Assembly: GCA_963557785.1 (NCBI GenBank)
Contig: CAUWBF010000009.1
Coordinates: forward strand, 5,371-69,370
Source: Merdicola sp963557785
Lineage (GTDB): Bacteria; Bacillota; Clostridia; TANB77; CAG-508
Length of the DNA stretch: 64,000 nt
Direction: 5' to 3'
Positions 42,124 through 52,445 of the stretch are shown here, one piece after another (within the stretch, counting starts at the first letter, position 1; each line of letters begins with the position of its first letter). The position numbers and the translations under genes are program-made. Under the pieces are notes generated by a model. It worked only from the letters and a program-made list of their open reading frames with translations. It was not told where the DNA came from and ran no database searches.

Positions 42124-43344
42124 TTAGTTTTTAATATTTTTTGAATTGATGAGATATACTTGGGTTCCATATTTAATTTTCACTTTGTTCTTTCGAATAT
42201 TCTTCGAGAGCGCACTGGTTGTTTTCTGATACGCATTCTGAAGGGCTTGCATTCCCCATTGTGAAAAAGTATTATCACTTGTGGTACTATTGAAATTCAT
42301 GCTTTGATCTAAAGCTCCACCACTGATGTCTTTGGTGGTCTCTCTGAATGAACTTCTGGGTACATACAAACCTTCAAGACCGTCCATATCATAGATACTC
42401 AGGTTGATTTTTACCAATTCATCATTGAAGAGTACACTGGTAACATTGCCCTTGACACGCTGTTGGCCGAATCCACTCATGGTACAGTAAAGGTAGCTTC
42501 CTTTGCGGATAGTACGCTCACCTATATCAATGTCATCAAGCAAGCGAAGTCTGACTCTGCTTCCATCAACTGCTTTTATATCTTCATCAACGATGGCCTT
42601 GATCAATTTGTGGTCAGGTTCGTTGTTATTGATGGTATTGAAATAATCTGAAGCTTCATCATGCTTCTTTACGACTTCTTCCGTTTTGTCATTTTCATCC
42701 AAGCTTTTGACCGCATTGACATTGGTTTCTATTACTTCATCTTCTTTGTCCTTAGATTGGTTTCTTTGCATAGAGGACTTGATTTTTCGTGCTGCCTCAG
42801 AAAGTTCGTCATCATTTACTTCCTCTGAGGAAGTGTTTTCTTCTTCTTTTTGGGCTTCTTCCAAGGCTTTACGAAGTTCAAGGAGCTTCCGCTCATCTTC
42901 GCTTAGATCCGAAGAACTAAGGGATTCATCTTTCTTTTGCTGATTATGAATCCTATTCTTGATTTCCTCAATCTGTTCGGTCGTGTTTTTGGATGATTCA
43001 CTGGTAGAATCCATTGCTGCCAGTTCCGCGTCACTATATTGAGATTCGTATTTTTCTTTTTCCTTTTCAGTTCTTCCTTCAATATTTTCAACAGCTGAAC
43101 CATCTTTGATTTTACCAAAGTTTTCGACCATATTCTGATATTTCTGACCGATACCATCTCCTTTGATATTAGCAGATGGAAGTTTGTCATTATAATAATT
43201 TGTCGTTTCCATCTTACTTGTTTCAACTGGTTTTAAATTGAAAAAATCACAGACGAAATATCCGGTAAACAGAAGGGGTAAATACACAATGGCCGGCAGT
43301 ACATATTTAGGTTGCCGGAAGTTTATTTTATCTGTTATATTCAT
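42124..43344 (-). CDS. traM: TraM-family conjugation protein (VirB10-like)
   Basis: 406 aa. One membrane segment at 15-33 precedes a long acidic, low-complexity linker (about 60-210), then the C-terminal beta domain (IGERTIRKGSYLYCTMSGFG, GLYVPRSSFRE). It spans the periplasm as the channel scaffold. Confidence 0.85.
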   Translation of the reverse strand: MNITDKINFRQPKYVLPAIVYLPLLFTGYFVCDFFNLKPVETSKMETTNYYNDKLPSANIKGDGIGQKYQNMVENFGKIKDGSAVENIEGRTEKEKEKYESQYSDAELAAMDSTSESSKNTTEQIEEIKNRIHNQQKKDESLSSSDLSEDERKLLELRKALEEAQKEEENTSSEEVNDDELSEAARKIKSSMQRNQSKDKEDEVIETNVNAVKSLDENDKTEEVVKKHDEASDYFNTINNNEPDHKLIKAIVDEDIKAVDGSRVRLRLLDDIDIGERTIRKGSYLYCTMSGFGQQRVKGNVTSVLFNDELVKINLSIYDMDGLEGLYVPRSSFRETTKDISGGALDQSMNFNSTTSDNTFSQWGMQALQNAYQKTTSALSKNIRKNKVKIKYGTQVYLINSKNIKN

Positions 43345-43359
43345 ATTCTACTGAGGTTG

Positions 43360-43728
43360 TTATTCTAAAACAGGGTCCTGAGATTCCGAAACGGCATCCG
43401 AACTGTTTTGAGGGTTATGGTGACGTTTTAACTTCAAATACTGTTCTTGCGTTTGAATGACACTGGAACGAGTTTTAGGCATATTTACAGCGGTTGATAA
43501 TCTATAAAGGTTTAATCCTATACAAAACAGTACAATGCTGAAAATAATCCCTAAGAATATTTTAGGATACGAACTTGCAAAGGTTTGAACTTTTAAAGCA
43601 AAGACATCCAGTTTCGTTTTTCTTGCAAAACTGGCTCCTGCATTAAAACTCTGTTCATGTAGTTCCTTGTATTTCGGGTCATTCTTATCAGGCATATCTT
43701 CGCCCAATAGCATTTTTTTTATTTTCAT
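43360..43728 (-). CDS. TraL-position membrane protein
   Basis: 122 aa. One membrane helix at about 57-76; polar flanks. It lies between traK and traM, where Bacteroidales elements carry traL, but sequence similarity is not evident to me, so it is named by position only. Confidence 0.6.
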   Translation of the reverse strand: MKIKKMLLGEDMPDKNDPKYKELHEQSFNAGASFARKTKLDVFALKVQTFASSYPKIFLGIIFSIVLFCIGLNLYRLSTAVNMPKTRSSVIQTQEQYLKLKRHHNPQNSSDAVSESQDPVLE

Positions 43729-43731
43729 AAT

Positions 43732-44346
43732 TTAATAGTTGGATTTTGTACGTTGTTCAATATCTTTGTTCAGGGTTGTGCGCCAGTTGACGATAAGCAG
43801 TCCGTGAGGATTATTTTCAGTTCTTGGTACACGTTTAAGATAACCTTCTGTAACAAGTTCACGCATCAGGATTGAAGTTCGCCTTTCAATGCGCTGTCTT
43901 CCGTAATAAGTGAAAGACATATCTTTTTTGTTGAACTTCACGCTGTCACAATAGATACTGAATACTGCACTTGAAGCCATTACATTCCCATAGAAACCTT
44001 TTTCTTTCAGAGCATTGTATTGTGCCAATCCGGACTCATCAATCAAATACATGGCTTTTTCCATGGTATATTTGATATACTTGTCATCAGGAGCCAGGGT
44101 GAAAAAGAGGTGATGAAACATTTCCACATGGCTCTTGGCTTCCACATCCAAGGTTTCTTCCATTGTTGAGCGATTTACTAAAATAGGAACCGTACCATCC
44201 AATACATAGATTTTCTTCTGCGCATCATTGACCATTGTCTTTGCAGTCCAAATACTTCCTAATGATATAATAGTACAGCCAACTAAGAAAAGGCTGCATA
44301 TTATAAGTACAAGCTTAATCTTATTTTCTAAATTTTTGATTACCAT
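43732..44346 (-). CDS. traK: TraK-family conjugation protein (VirB8-like)
   Basis: 204 aa. An N-terminal membrane helix (12-33) is followed by a periplasmic NTF2-like domain (SHVEMFHHLFFTLAPDD; SILMRELVTEGYLKRV), as in Bacteroidales TraK. It nucleates the inner-membrane complex. Confidence 0.85.
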   Translation of the reverse strand: MVIKNLENKIKLVLIICSLFLVGCTIISLGSIWTAKTMVNDAQKKIYVLDGTVPILVNRSTMEETLDVEAKSHVEMFHHLFFTLAPDDKYIKYTMEKAMYLIDESGLAQYNALKEKGFYGNVMASSAVFSIYCDSVKFNKKDMSFTYYGRQRIERRTSILMRELVTEGYLKRVPRTENNPHGLLIVNWRTTLNKDIEQRTKSNY

Positions 44347-44364
44347 AAACTATTTATTTTGAAA

Positions 44365-45489
44365 TTAAATACCAATTCTTCTTGAAATATGACTACTCAT
44401 CGTAGTACTTACACCTTCGCCAAATGAACGTGCGGAGAATGAAGTTTCTCCTTCCGGTACCATCCATGCTGCAAGATCCGGCACCAAGCTAAGACATTTA
44501 AGTGATACGACAGATGCTGCCATCAGATAACCGGCTGTAAAAAATGAGTTTTGGAGATAGGCCGTAGCAGTTTCCTGATTTGCCGTAACAGCTGCCAAAT
44601 CGTTGTATTGGATATTGATAACTATATCGAACAGGAGAAGTACATAGAAGCCTACGAAGTACAGCATGGCTCCGTAGAAATGCACTGTTAAATACCTGAT
44701 AATCCATTTAGCCCAAGCTCCTTCCCATTTGGGTAGAATAGAAAAAGCCCATTGGATTGGACCGAATATAGTTAATACACCCAAGAGAATTTGTTGGCAG
44801 TATATAGTTCCCCACCATCCTATTCGGTAAGTAATCAGTGCTATAAGCATAATGACTTTATCGAGCAGCATCACAGTTCCGGCTGAAGTCGAAACAAGAC
44901 TGGCCTTGTAAACATTCTTTTCATCTTGTGTCGCAGCATCTATATCCGTGGTCTCTTGTACTGCTGATTGAGTCAATAACTGTCCTAACTTTTCCCGAGC
45001 TTGCGCGATTGTAGCTATCGGGTCGGAAGTTTTTTCTCCCAGTTGAAACATAAGCTGTTGCACATCTTCCATTCTATCTTCAACCTGGGCTGCTTCAGCT
45101 TCATATAAATCATGGGTATAAGATCCAATAGCGTTGGGAACATAAGCTAAAAAATCCAGTACACACCAATTTGTACTTTTGTTACCTATTCCGGTTATTT
45201 GCGGTGGGTACCACCAACAAAGTATAATGCTAATTGCTAGTGGCTTGAATAGTTTCATGATGTCTAAAGGTTCTTTTTTAATCATCATTTTGTACGCCAT
45301 ATTTGCACACATGATAATGGCAAAGAGTCCGCCTAAACCCATTGAAATCTGAAGAATGTACCAAAACGGGCCTTGTGAACCAATCAGTGTTTCACTCGTG
45401 AGAAACTCGTTTGTGCGAAAGATCACATCGTCAATTTCACTTTCAAGAAGGTTAATGCCGAAATCTACGGCTGTGCTGTCATTCGTCAT
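44365..45489 (-). CDS. traJ: TraJ-family polytopic membrane protein (VirB6-like)
   Basis: 374 aa. At least six membrane segments, with the WYPPQ and GWWGTIYCQQILLGVLTIFGP regions typical of Bacteroidales TraJ. It forms the inner-membrane part of the transfer channel, next to TraK. Confidence 0.85.
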   Translation of the reverse strand: MTNDSTAVDFGINLLESEIDDVIFRTNEFLTSETLIGSQGPFWYILQISMGLGGLFAIIMCANMAYKMMIKKEPLDIMKLFKPLAISIILCWWYPPQITGIGNKSTNWCVLDFLAYVPNAIGSYTHDLYEAEAAQVEDRMEDVQQLMFQLGEKTSDPIATIAQAREKLGQLLTQSAVQETTDIDAATQDEKNVYKASLVSTSAGTVMLLDKVIMLIALITYRIGWWGTIYCQQILLGVLTIFGPIQWAFSILPKWEGAWAKWIIRYLTVHFYGAMLYFVGFYVLLLFDIVINIQYNDLAAVTANQETATAYLQNSFFTAGYLMAASVVSLKCLSLVPDLAAWMVPEGETSFSARSFGEGVSTTMSSHISRRIGI

Positions 45490-45495
45490 ATTTTT

Positions 45496-46230
45496 CTATT
45501 TTTGAGTTGTCGTTTTAGTTTGAATTTTATCAGTCACTCCAATCCATCTGTTGTAACCGGCAAGTGATTCTTCCTTGACTCTGTGAGAGATATTGGAAGA
45601 CATCACATTCAAGACTCTATTGGCTGCTTTTTTCAAAGTCAGAGTTTTTACTCGATCCACGAGCAGTTCATTGGTTTTGCAGATTTCATCATAAATGGTC
45701 ATATATTGTTTTTGGCGTTGAGAATTTGCCAAATATGCCTTTTTGATGGTTTTAATAGCAAAATCATACTGATCTGCAAGAGATTTCCATTCTTCTATTT
45801 CATCATTCTTTGTCTTTCCACTGAGACTGTTGATGTTATTTCTATACTTTCTTAATGTATTATCCAGTTTATTACCGATTGAAGTCCATGCCAAATCAAC
45901 TTCTCTATCAGCCAAATTCAACGCTTCTATCTTTGCCCTTGACTTTAAATCTGCTTCTATGCTATCAGCAAATTCTACCTGTGGTTTCGAACTTAAATAG
46001 GTCGTCATACGCAATGAGTTCTTAGGAGAAGTTGGAAGGTATGCTGTCTTCTTGTAATTTTTATGAAACATATTATAGTAAAAGTCAGGAGTCAAAACGC
46101 CTGCCCCTAACTCCATCACTTGAATTTGATTTCGTTTTGCTACATCAGGCAAGTACGTCATACTCTGAGCTGTTACCTTCGTACCTATAATAGGCAAAAG
46201 GAATAATAGGGAACAAATAACTCTTTTCAT
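45496..46230 (-). CDS. Secreted DUF5045-like transfer protein
   Basis: 244 aa. A signal peptide (to about VTAQS) precedes a helical protein with an extended KFADSIEADLKSRAKIEAL-type helix. It is in the position of DUF5045-type genes upstream of traJ. Its end (EESLAGYNRWIGV) loosely matches the Trp signature of other secreted proteins here. Confidence 0.6.
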   Translation of the reverse strand: MKRVICSLLFLLPIIGTKVTAQSMTYLPDVAKRNQIQVMELGAGVLTPDFYYNMFHKNYKKTAYLPTSPKNSLRMTTYLSSKPQVEFADSIEADLKSRAKIEALNLADREVDLAWTSIGNKLDNTLRKYRNNINSLSGKTKNDEIEEWKSLADQYDFAIKTIKKAYLANSQRQKQYMTIYDEICKTNELLVDRVKTLTLKKAANRVLNVMSSNISHRVKEESLAGYNRWIGVTDKIQTKTTTQK

Positions 46231-46242
46231 TTTTTTTGCTGT

Positions 46243-47016
46243 TTAATAACCGATTATATTCCCATTCTCCATCCATTTTTCAATAGCATCTGTAGCTATC
46301 TGTTTTATGGTTTTTGAACGGTATAGAGCTGATTTCCAATAGCAGGTTCTCACTTGAATGAACTGCCATGTACGAAAGTAGGCATTGTTTACTATATCTT
46401 GGATTTTTTGCAGAGAGTTTGCAATAGACTCTACAATGAATGTCAATGTAGCAGTCGTGCAATTCACTTGTCCGCTTGCATAACCTCCTATAATCACAAA
46501 ATCTTGCCAAATGTTCTTGACCTCAGTTTGTATATTTTTTATAGCCCTTGCATTAACAGTTAGCAGCAAAGTGTCTGCAGATTCTATTTTACCTCGAAGT
46601 AAAACCTTATCTTTGTATTCCTTGATAAGTTTTTCATATTTGCCAAGCTTATCCTTTACTACATCGCAAGTTTTATATACTCCGAAGCCTGTCTGTACAG
46701 AACTTAGCACTAAGTCAAGGACATCAAAAGCTCTTTCGTATTTGTCTAATTCTACATTTATGTCTTTGTAGTTCCTATTTGTTGCAGCACTGGTTTTGTG
46801 AAGTAATTTATTGCTTTCTTCCAAAACACTGCGTGCATAAAGAATAGCGCGTTGCTTTTTGTGGTCACGGATGTATGCTTCAATGGTAGCAACATCTGGT
46901 ACCAACTGGGCTTTTATAGTATTAGAGGAGACAAAATAAAGCAATAGCATAAGAATAACCTTGAAAGGCAAAAGATGCTTCTTGTTTTTTATTCCCTTTG
47001 ATTCTTTTAGTTTCAT
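46243..47016 (-). CDS. Secreted helical transfer-operon protein
   Basis: 257 aa. A signal-type hydrophobic segment at 17-35 ends in IKAQ; the rest is helical with two cysteines in the middle and the C-terminal signature ATDAIEKW. The function is unknown; it resembles 23157-23849 and 23851-24651 in layout. Confidence 0.65.
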   Translation of the reverse strand: MKLKESKGIKNKKHLLPFKVILMLLLYFVSSNTIKAQLVPDVATIEAYIRDHKKQRAILYARSVLEESNKLLHKTSAATNRNYKDINVELDKYERAFDVLDLVLSSVQTGFGVYKTCDVVKDKLGKYEKLIKEYKDKVLLRGKIESADTLLLTVNARAIKNIQTEVKNIWQDFVIIGGYASGQVNCTTATLTFIVESIANSLQKIQDIVNNAYFRTWQFIQVRTCYWKSALYRSKTIKQIATDAIEKWMENGNIIGY

Positions 47017-47025
47017 ATTGTGGTT

Positions 47026-49641
47026 TTAATTTTGAATTTGTGTAGTGGCTGCATCGGGTTTTACACCGCCAGTAATCATCCATCTTTTATGGCATTGTTC
47101 TGCAATATTCAATTTTCTGTCCTTGTCTGCATTGAGCTTGGGGATAAAACTCAAAAACCAATCTTTGACCGTGTATTTGTAATGCAGGAATTTTTCAATG
47201 AGTACCAACTGCGTATGTATATCTGAAAGACGTGCTTCAATATCTCTTGCTATATCCAAACGGTCACTTGCCCATAAAAGGTGTTTCACATCTGGAGTAT
47301 CGTCTTTTTCAACTTCAGGTGTTTTGTATAGTTCAACCGTTACTTCGCAATTTGGATGTTGCTGAGCCAATTGACTGAGTTTGTCATTTACCAGCTTGCT
47401 GTTTTCTGCTTCTGGACGGTTGGGGTCAAGATCCATTTCTTCCGCAATGGTAGTTTCGCTCCAACTACTTGTTAATTCCCAGTCTATTTGGACGATGGCA
47501 CGGTGAATTTTGATACCTAAAAAGTATTTGGGCTTTCGGGCTATCTTCACGGTAGCTTTGAACGTGACATCGCTGAAATCCTTGCCACCCATTGTTCCTT
47601 TCCGGATAAAGCTATCACCTTCCCAATGGCCTTCTTCAGACCAAGCTATTTCATAAGCACTTTTCATGCTTTTCATAATTTGTGGAATACGATTGTAGTC
47701 GTCAGTTTGTACTTGTTCACCTTCTTCTGCTTCTATTATGGCTTGTTCTACACTGGTAATGGAATGTCGTAGTCCATCATATTTCAATTGTTTTTCTTTG
47801 ATGGTTTCCTGTATTTTGTTTAGCTGCTCGCGGTATTTGTCACGTTCTTCAGTCGTTGTGGCTGAATTGAGTTTTCTTCGAATCTGGTCATATTCTTTAT
47901 TTAACTCATCCAATTCTTTTTGAAGTACATTCGCTTCACTTCTCATACTCTCGGCTTGTTTTTTTAACTCGGCAATATTCTCGGTAATTTCGGTTTCGTT
48001 ACCTAAAGTGGTTTTCATTGCACATTGTCTGGTATGATCATTTACGGTTTTTCCACAGCTACGGCATTTGTAGGAAGTACTACCTTTGCCTAATACACCA
48101 CCGTCACTACAGGTTACAAGGAAAGTTGCAGAACTGGCTCCTTGGATGTCCCGGTCAGTTGTAGCTTCATAATATTTTCTTTCATCGTAACCTATTTTGT
48201 AGGTGTAATTTTTTTCCGGTTCAGGATTGTTCAAATCATCGGGATTACTTATATCTGTATGATCGCCATTCAGATTGTATTGCTCTAACCGAGCATTCAT
48301 CATAGCCATAAAGGTATTCCTGTCCATTTTATAACTGTCGAAGATTTCTTCATAAACAACTTCTTTAATGTCAGTATATTTATAGACTTGTATGTCATAA
48401 GCATACGCTTTTATGATAAAAACGCGGCTAATAATAGGATCTTTTATTTCTATGATTTTCTCATTGAGATTCTTGAAAAATTCATATCTATATCCTTTTC
48501 CTATATTTTCTTGATTCAATTGCTCCACTTTTTTTCGGCTCCATCCGGCTTGATTTTCAGAATTACGGAGAATATCTTCCTGCTGACTTTCATTGGGAAA
48601 GAAGTTTTCGCTCTTTTTAGGGAAAAATCTATACCAGTGATCGCTTTTAAGGACACTACTTTGATCTGTTGGTGCTTTATAATCACATATCAAATCCGTA
48701 CTCTTTTCTTCACGATAGATATAAACTCTTTGAGTGTAGAATTGACCATTGGCAGCAGATGTAAAATCATCAGCCCATTGAGTTGTGTTATAGTCACTCA
48801 AATCGAAAAGATCCTCAATATTATCCTTTCCGGCAAATTGATTGACAATTTCTAAGGCTGATTTGTCTTTCATGTTTGAAAACATATCGTTTGCATTTCC
48901 TGCCAGTGTAATAATATCACCTATCTTGTCTTGGAATGTACCACCAAAACTTGTTCCTTGAAGTAGTTTATTCAAGTTGCTATTGAAACCTGATGCAGCT
49001 AAAGCAGCTCCTTTAACAACAAGGTTCTCAATATCAGCCATGAAGTTCTCTTTAGTAAAACTGTTTTGAATATCATCAGAGATGGCTTCAAAAGTAGTTT
49101 TCCAATCAACTTCTCCTAATTTGGTAATATCAAATACTTGTTTGAACTGGTCGGCAATTTCCAAGAATGGAAGGTCCTTAAAAGATAGTTTACCATTGGT
49201 AACTACACTCTCAAATTGTTGACATAAGGATTTTACATCTTGCGTTGTTTTTACAAGATAACTTCCCCAATAGATAGCCGTTGATGGATCCTTTACCATC
49301 AACTTGGCTACATCTATTGTTTTGGGAATAATACCTCTACTCACTATATTATAAATTCGTTTATAATAATAGTTTTCATCGGAACTCCATATATTAACAT
49401 TGGTCAAAGCCTTTCTGTCGAGATGTTTTACAAAATAAATTCCGGCAGCTGCAACTTCTGCTCCCTTATAGCTTTGACGAATCTTTAGAAGGTTTTGATT
49501 ATGCTGTGATTCTATCAAAGAATTGGTTTGAAAAGCGATTTCCATTGCAGCTAAAGTCTCCTTGTCAACATTGATATTTTGAGCTTGAAAAGGAAAACAA
49601 TAGGCGATTGCCAGAATTGTAATTAGTATAAAACGTCTCAT
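47026..49641 (-). CDS. Large secreted protein with zinc-ribbon-like motif and coiled coil
   Basis: 871 aa. A signal peptide (to about FQAQ) precedes a helical body. A short Cys/His cluster, CRSCG...HTRQC, near 530-545 is zinc-ribbon-like, which is rare in a secreted protein. A long coiled coil is at about 555-640. The C-terminus has AEQCHKRW, shared with smaller secreted proteins. It is adjacent to VirB4 and the helical proteins, so it is likely to be a large extracytoplasmic part of the apparatus. Confidence 0.65.
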   Translation of the reverse strand: MRRFILITILAIAYCFPFQAQNINVDKETLAAMEIAFQTNSLIESQHNQNLLKIRQSYKGAEVAAAGIYFVKHLDRKALTNVNIWSSDENYYYKRIYNIVSRGIIPKTIDVAKLMVKDPSTAIYWGSYLVKTTQDVKSLCQQFESVVTNGKLSFKDLPFLEIADQFKQVFDITKLGEVDWKTTFEAISDDIQNSFTKENFMADIENLVVKGAALAASGFNSNLNKLLQGTSFGGTFQDKIGDIITLAGNANDMFSNMKDKSALEIVNQFAGKDNIEDLFDLSDYNTTQWADDFTSAANGQFYTQRVYIYREEKSTDLICDYKAPTDQSSVLKSDHWYRFFPKKSENFFPNESQQEDILRNSENQAGWSRKKVEQLNQENIGKGYRYEFFKNLNEKIIEIKDPIISRVFIIKAYAYDIQVYKYTDIKEVVYEEIFDSYKMDRNTFMAMMNARLEQYNLNGDHTDISNPDDLNNPEPEKNYTYKIGYDERKYYEATTDRDIQGASSATFLVTCSDGGVLGKGSTSYKCRSCGKTVNDHTRQCAMKTTLGNETEITENIAELKKQAESMRSEANVLQKELDELNKEYDQIRRKLNSATTTEERDKYREQLNKIQETIKEKQLKYDGLRHSITSVEQAIIEAEEGEQVQTDDYNRIPQIMKSMKSAYEIAWSEEGHWEGDSFIRKGTMGGKDFSDVTFKATVKIARKPKYFLGIKIHRAIVQIDWELTSSWSETTIAEEMDLDPNRPEAENSKLVNDKLSQLAQQHPNCEVTVELYKTPEVEKDDTPDVKHLLWASDRLDIARDIEARLSDIHTQLVLIEKFLHYKYTVKDWFLSFIPKLNADKDRKLNIAEQCHKRWMITGGVKPDAATTQIQN

Positions 49642-49648
49642 ATTGCTT

Positions 49649-52345
49649 TTATTTTTGTTTTAAATTCAGTACATGCCCAGTTTGATTTACCTTTTGAGCA
49701 AAAGCCAAAGATTTGCTAATACCGGATAGATTCCAGTCGCGGCAATACATTTCAATAGCTTCCTGGTGGCTGCATTTAAGCTCTGATTTATAGAGTTTCA
49801 ATGCTTCTTTCTCGGCTCGTTCGGTAGTGTAGGTCATATAACATTCTCTGGGTTCTTCGACTCCATAGACATCACTTGCCAGTCCGCGCCGTATGAATAC
49901 CTCACGGAAGAAACTTCTTCCATCTTTATTATCCAATCGGTTGATTGTAAATATCTTCTTGCATTCTATATCAGTCAGACCTAAAACGGATTGAATTTGA
50001 TCAAATCGTTCCTTGAATTTACCTTGATCCAATAAAATTGTCACGTCTGAATTATTGATGATAGCTTCTTTTACAATAGGACTACCGATAATATCCTGCA
50101 ACTCCTGAGTAACGACACCAACCATTGCCCAAAATTTTCGGGCTGTTTTGTACAAATATTTGATGTATTCTGCCATCATGGGAGATGCTACTGCTTTCCA
50201 TGCCTCTTCAATCACAAGGACTTTGCGATTTTTTTTGATTCGCATTTTCTGGATGAATACGTCCATGATAATGAGCGTTACAAGAGGGAACAGAGTCTTA
50301 TTATCTTTAATCGTATCAATTTCAAAGACTATGAAGGTTTCATCAAACAAACTGCTGTCTAAGTTTTCATTCAGCGTGCGTTCGTATGAACCACCACGAT
50401 AAAATTCAGAAAGTGAATAATTGTAAGACGATATATCAATACCTGTAATCTTATTTTCGTTGCAGATGTAGGGTATGCGTTCGGTACTGTATTCGAAGAA
50501 ACTGTTGAATGAGAGTTCTTTCACGATAAGAGCTTTTCTACGGGCTTCCATTTCATGAATTTTATCCCATATACGCTTTTCCACGTCTTCATTTGTGTCT
50601 GAAATGCGTCTCTCAGTGGCCGTATCTATCAATAGTTTTTTATGGAGGGCTTCAATTTGAGTCTTGTTATAGCCGTTGAATCCTACGAAATAAGCTTCAT
50701 AATATTCTTTGATAACTTGTTCTATCAGCAACTCTTCAATTTTGGTGGGTATAGCAGAGTTACCCTTCCAAATGAGCATAATCAGATTTTTCAAGAAGTC
50801 AACTTTCTCAACATTCAATTCCTCTTTATTGATTTGGAATGGATTCATTGTGATAGGATGCTCTTCTGTATAGCTGATATATTTGCCACCTACATATTCG
50901 CATAAACCTTCATAGGAGTTACCTGTATCTACCATAACTACGTCTGTTCCTTGTTCCCAAAGTTGACGAACAACGGAGTTCATGTGAAAGGATTTACCGG
51001 AACCGGAGGGACCAAGACAGAAAAAGTTCGAGTTGTCGGTTAATTTAATTTTACCCTCTTTTCCGGAAATGTCAATAGCTACTGGCACGCCCTGGCGGTC
51101 TGTATAGTAAACCTTTAATGGGGTGTCTTCACTCTTTGGAAGTTTTTCCTTGTACATTAAGCAGGATGCTGCATCGCTTAATGTAAGAAAACGGTCATAT
51201 TCTTTATTCATAGAGTAACAGTTTCCCGGGAAACTGCCTACGAATAGTTCAAGTTGATTGTAAGAGTGCTGAGAAATCTGAATACCAATACGGCTAAAAG
51301 TATTCTCTAAGTTATTCGTTACTTTTTGCAAATCGGTATTATTATCAACGGTAATCACTATATTGTAGTGACAATAAACCAGTTGCTTGTTCTCACGAGC
51401 AGTAAGTTCTTCTACCTTCTTTATATCTTCCACTGCAATTTCATTGCTTGGATTTGGCAAGGAACTATGACGGTTCTTTTTCTTTGCCAGTTTTGATAAT
51501 TCCTGTCTTTGATTAGGTAGAAAAATGATTTGATTGAAAACTACATTTACAGAATCAGGAATGCTGTCTAACATAGACATCAAATCTACCGGCATAGTGA
51601 CATTGTTGACATCTATATTTGTATAAGGCTTGATTAGTTCCGGAACGACTATGCAGTCAACATCTACTAAGCTGTAAATCTTGAATTTTTTGGAACCAAT
51701 ACCAATATATTCGTCCGTCACTTTGTAGTTGTTGTGACTCAGATTCTTTTGTGTGTAGTTTTGGGTATAATATTGATTGATGAATCGCTTGGCTTCTTTT
51801 TTATTAAGATAATGAGCGTCAATGCCTCTGTCCCGGAGTTGATCTTGTACTTTGCCGAGTTTTACTTGAAAATCTTGCCATTTTTTATTGTCATAACTCA
51901 TCAAACGGCTTTTCTTATTCTCCTGAGTTATGGTGAGGTAAGTAATGCAATCGGTATATTCTCGACCACCAAAATAGCGGAAATAACTTTCACTTAAAAA
52001 CTCTTTGTTTCCACCTTCGGCCTCGAAACCTTTACGGACGAATACATCTTGTTTGTGAATCGCATATCCTTCGCCTAATGTAGACATCAAAGAGGTGAGC
52101 AAACTGGAGAAGGAATAATACTCGTTAATGTCAGCACAGTATTTCTGTACAGGATTTACGATTTTTACAGTTGCAGAAAATTCTCCGGTTTTTGTATAGT
52201 ACACACCGATACCGTCTACTTCCTCTATCGAAAAGTAGATTTCCTTAAAGATTTTAGCTTTTTTGCTGCCGGTGCCAAATGCTCGCACTGAAATAGCCAT
52301 ACCTATACAGATGGCAGCAAAACACAACAATACATATACTAACAT
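49649..52345 (-). CDS. traG: TraG-family VirB4-like ATPase
   Basis: 898 aa. A single membrane segment at 1-18 is followed by the VirB4 N-terminal domain. Walker A GPSGSGKS is at 445-452 and Walker B-like VLVIEEAW lies near 700. It powers pilus assembly and substrate transport. In Bacteroidales this VirB4-like gene is called traG. A terminator hairpin lies just upstream (52373-52409). Confidence 0.9.
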   Translation of the reverse strand: MLVYVLLCFAAICIGMAISVRAFGTGSKKAKIFKEIYFSIEEVDGIGVYYTKTGEFSATVKIVNPVQKYCADINEYYSFSSLLTSLMSTLGEGYAIHKQDVFVRKGFEAEGGNKEFLSESYFRYFGGREYTDCITYLTITQENKKSRLMSYDNKKWQDFQVKLGKVQDQLRDRGIDAHYLNKKEAKRFINQYYTQNYTQKNLSHNNYKVTDEYIGIGSKKFKIYSLVDVDCIVVPELIKPYTNIDVNNVTMPVDLMSMLDSIPDSVNVVFNQIIFLPNQRQELSKLAKKKNRHSSLPNPSNEIAVEDIKKVEELTARENKQLVYCHYNIVITVDNNTDLQKVTNNLENTFSRIGIQISQHSYNQLELFVGSFPGNCYSMNKEYDRFLTLSDAASCLMYKEKLPKSEDTPLKVYYTDRQGVPVAIDISGKEGKIKLTDNSNFFCLGPSGSGKSFHMNSVVRQLWEQGTDVVMVDTGNSYEGLCEYVGGKYISYTEEHPITMNPFQINKEELNVEKVDFLKNLIMLIWKGNSAIPTKIEELLIEQVIKEYYEAYFVGFNGYNKTQIEALHKKLLIDTATERRISDTNEDVEKRIWDKIHEMEARRKALIVKELSFNSFFEYSTERIPYICNENKITGIDISSYNYSLSEFYRGGSYERTLNENLDSSLFDETFIVFEIDTIKDNKTLFPLVTLIIMDVFIQKMRIKKNRKVLVIEEAWKAVASPMMAEYIKYLYKTARKFWAMVGVVTQELQDIIGSPIVKEAIINNSDVTILLDQGKFKERFDQIQSVLGLTDIECKKIFTINRLDNKDGRSFFREVFIRRGLASDVYGVEEPRECYMTYTTERAEKEALKLYKSELKCSHQEAIEMYCRDWNLSGISKSLAFAQKVNQTGHVLNLKQK

Positions 52346-52372
52346 TATCTATTTCTTTAGTTGTAGTACTTT

Positions 52373-52409
52373 AAAAAAAAAGTAGGCTCAACCTTAAAGC
52401 TAAGCCTAC
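52373..52409 (-). terminator. Terminator inside the tra operon
   Basis: On the minus strand GTAGGCT (52409-52403) pairs with AGCCTAC (52388-52382), followed by nine T residues. It lies between traF and the VirB4 gene. It could reduce transcription past the pilin-like genes. Confidence 0.65.
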
Positions 52410-52445
52410 CTAAGTCGTTTTCATTTTCGTAACTTGGAAAAGGTT

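Noticed and set aside
42686..42943. Ser-rich plus-strand frame in traM
   Set aside because: It is the complement of the acidic traM linker.
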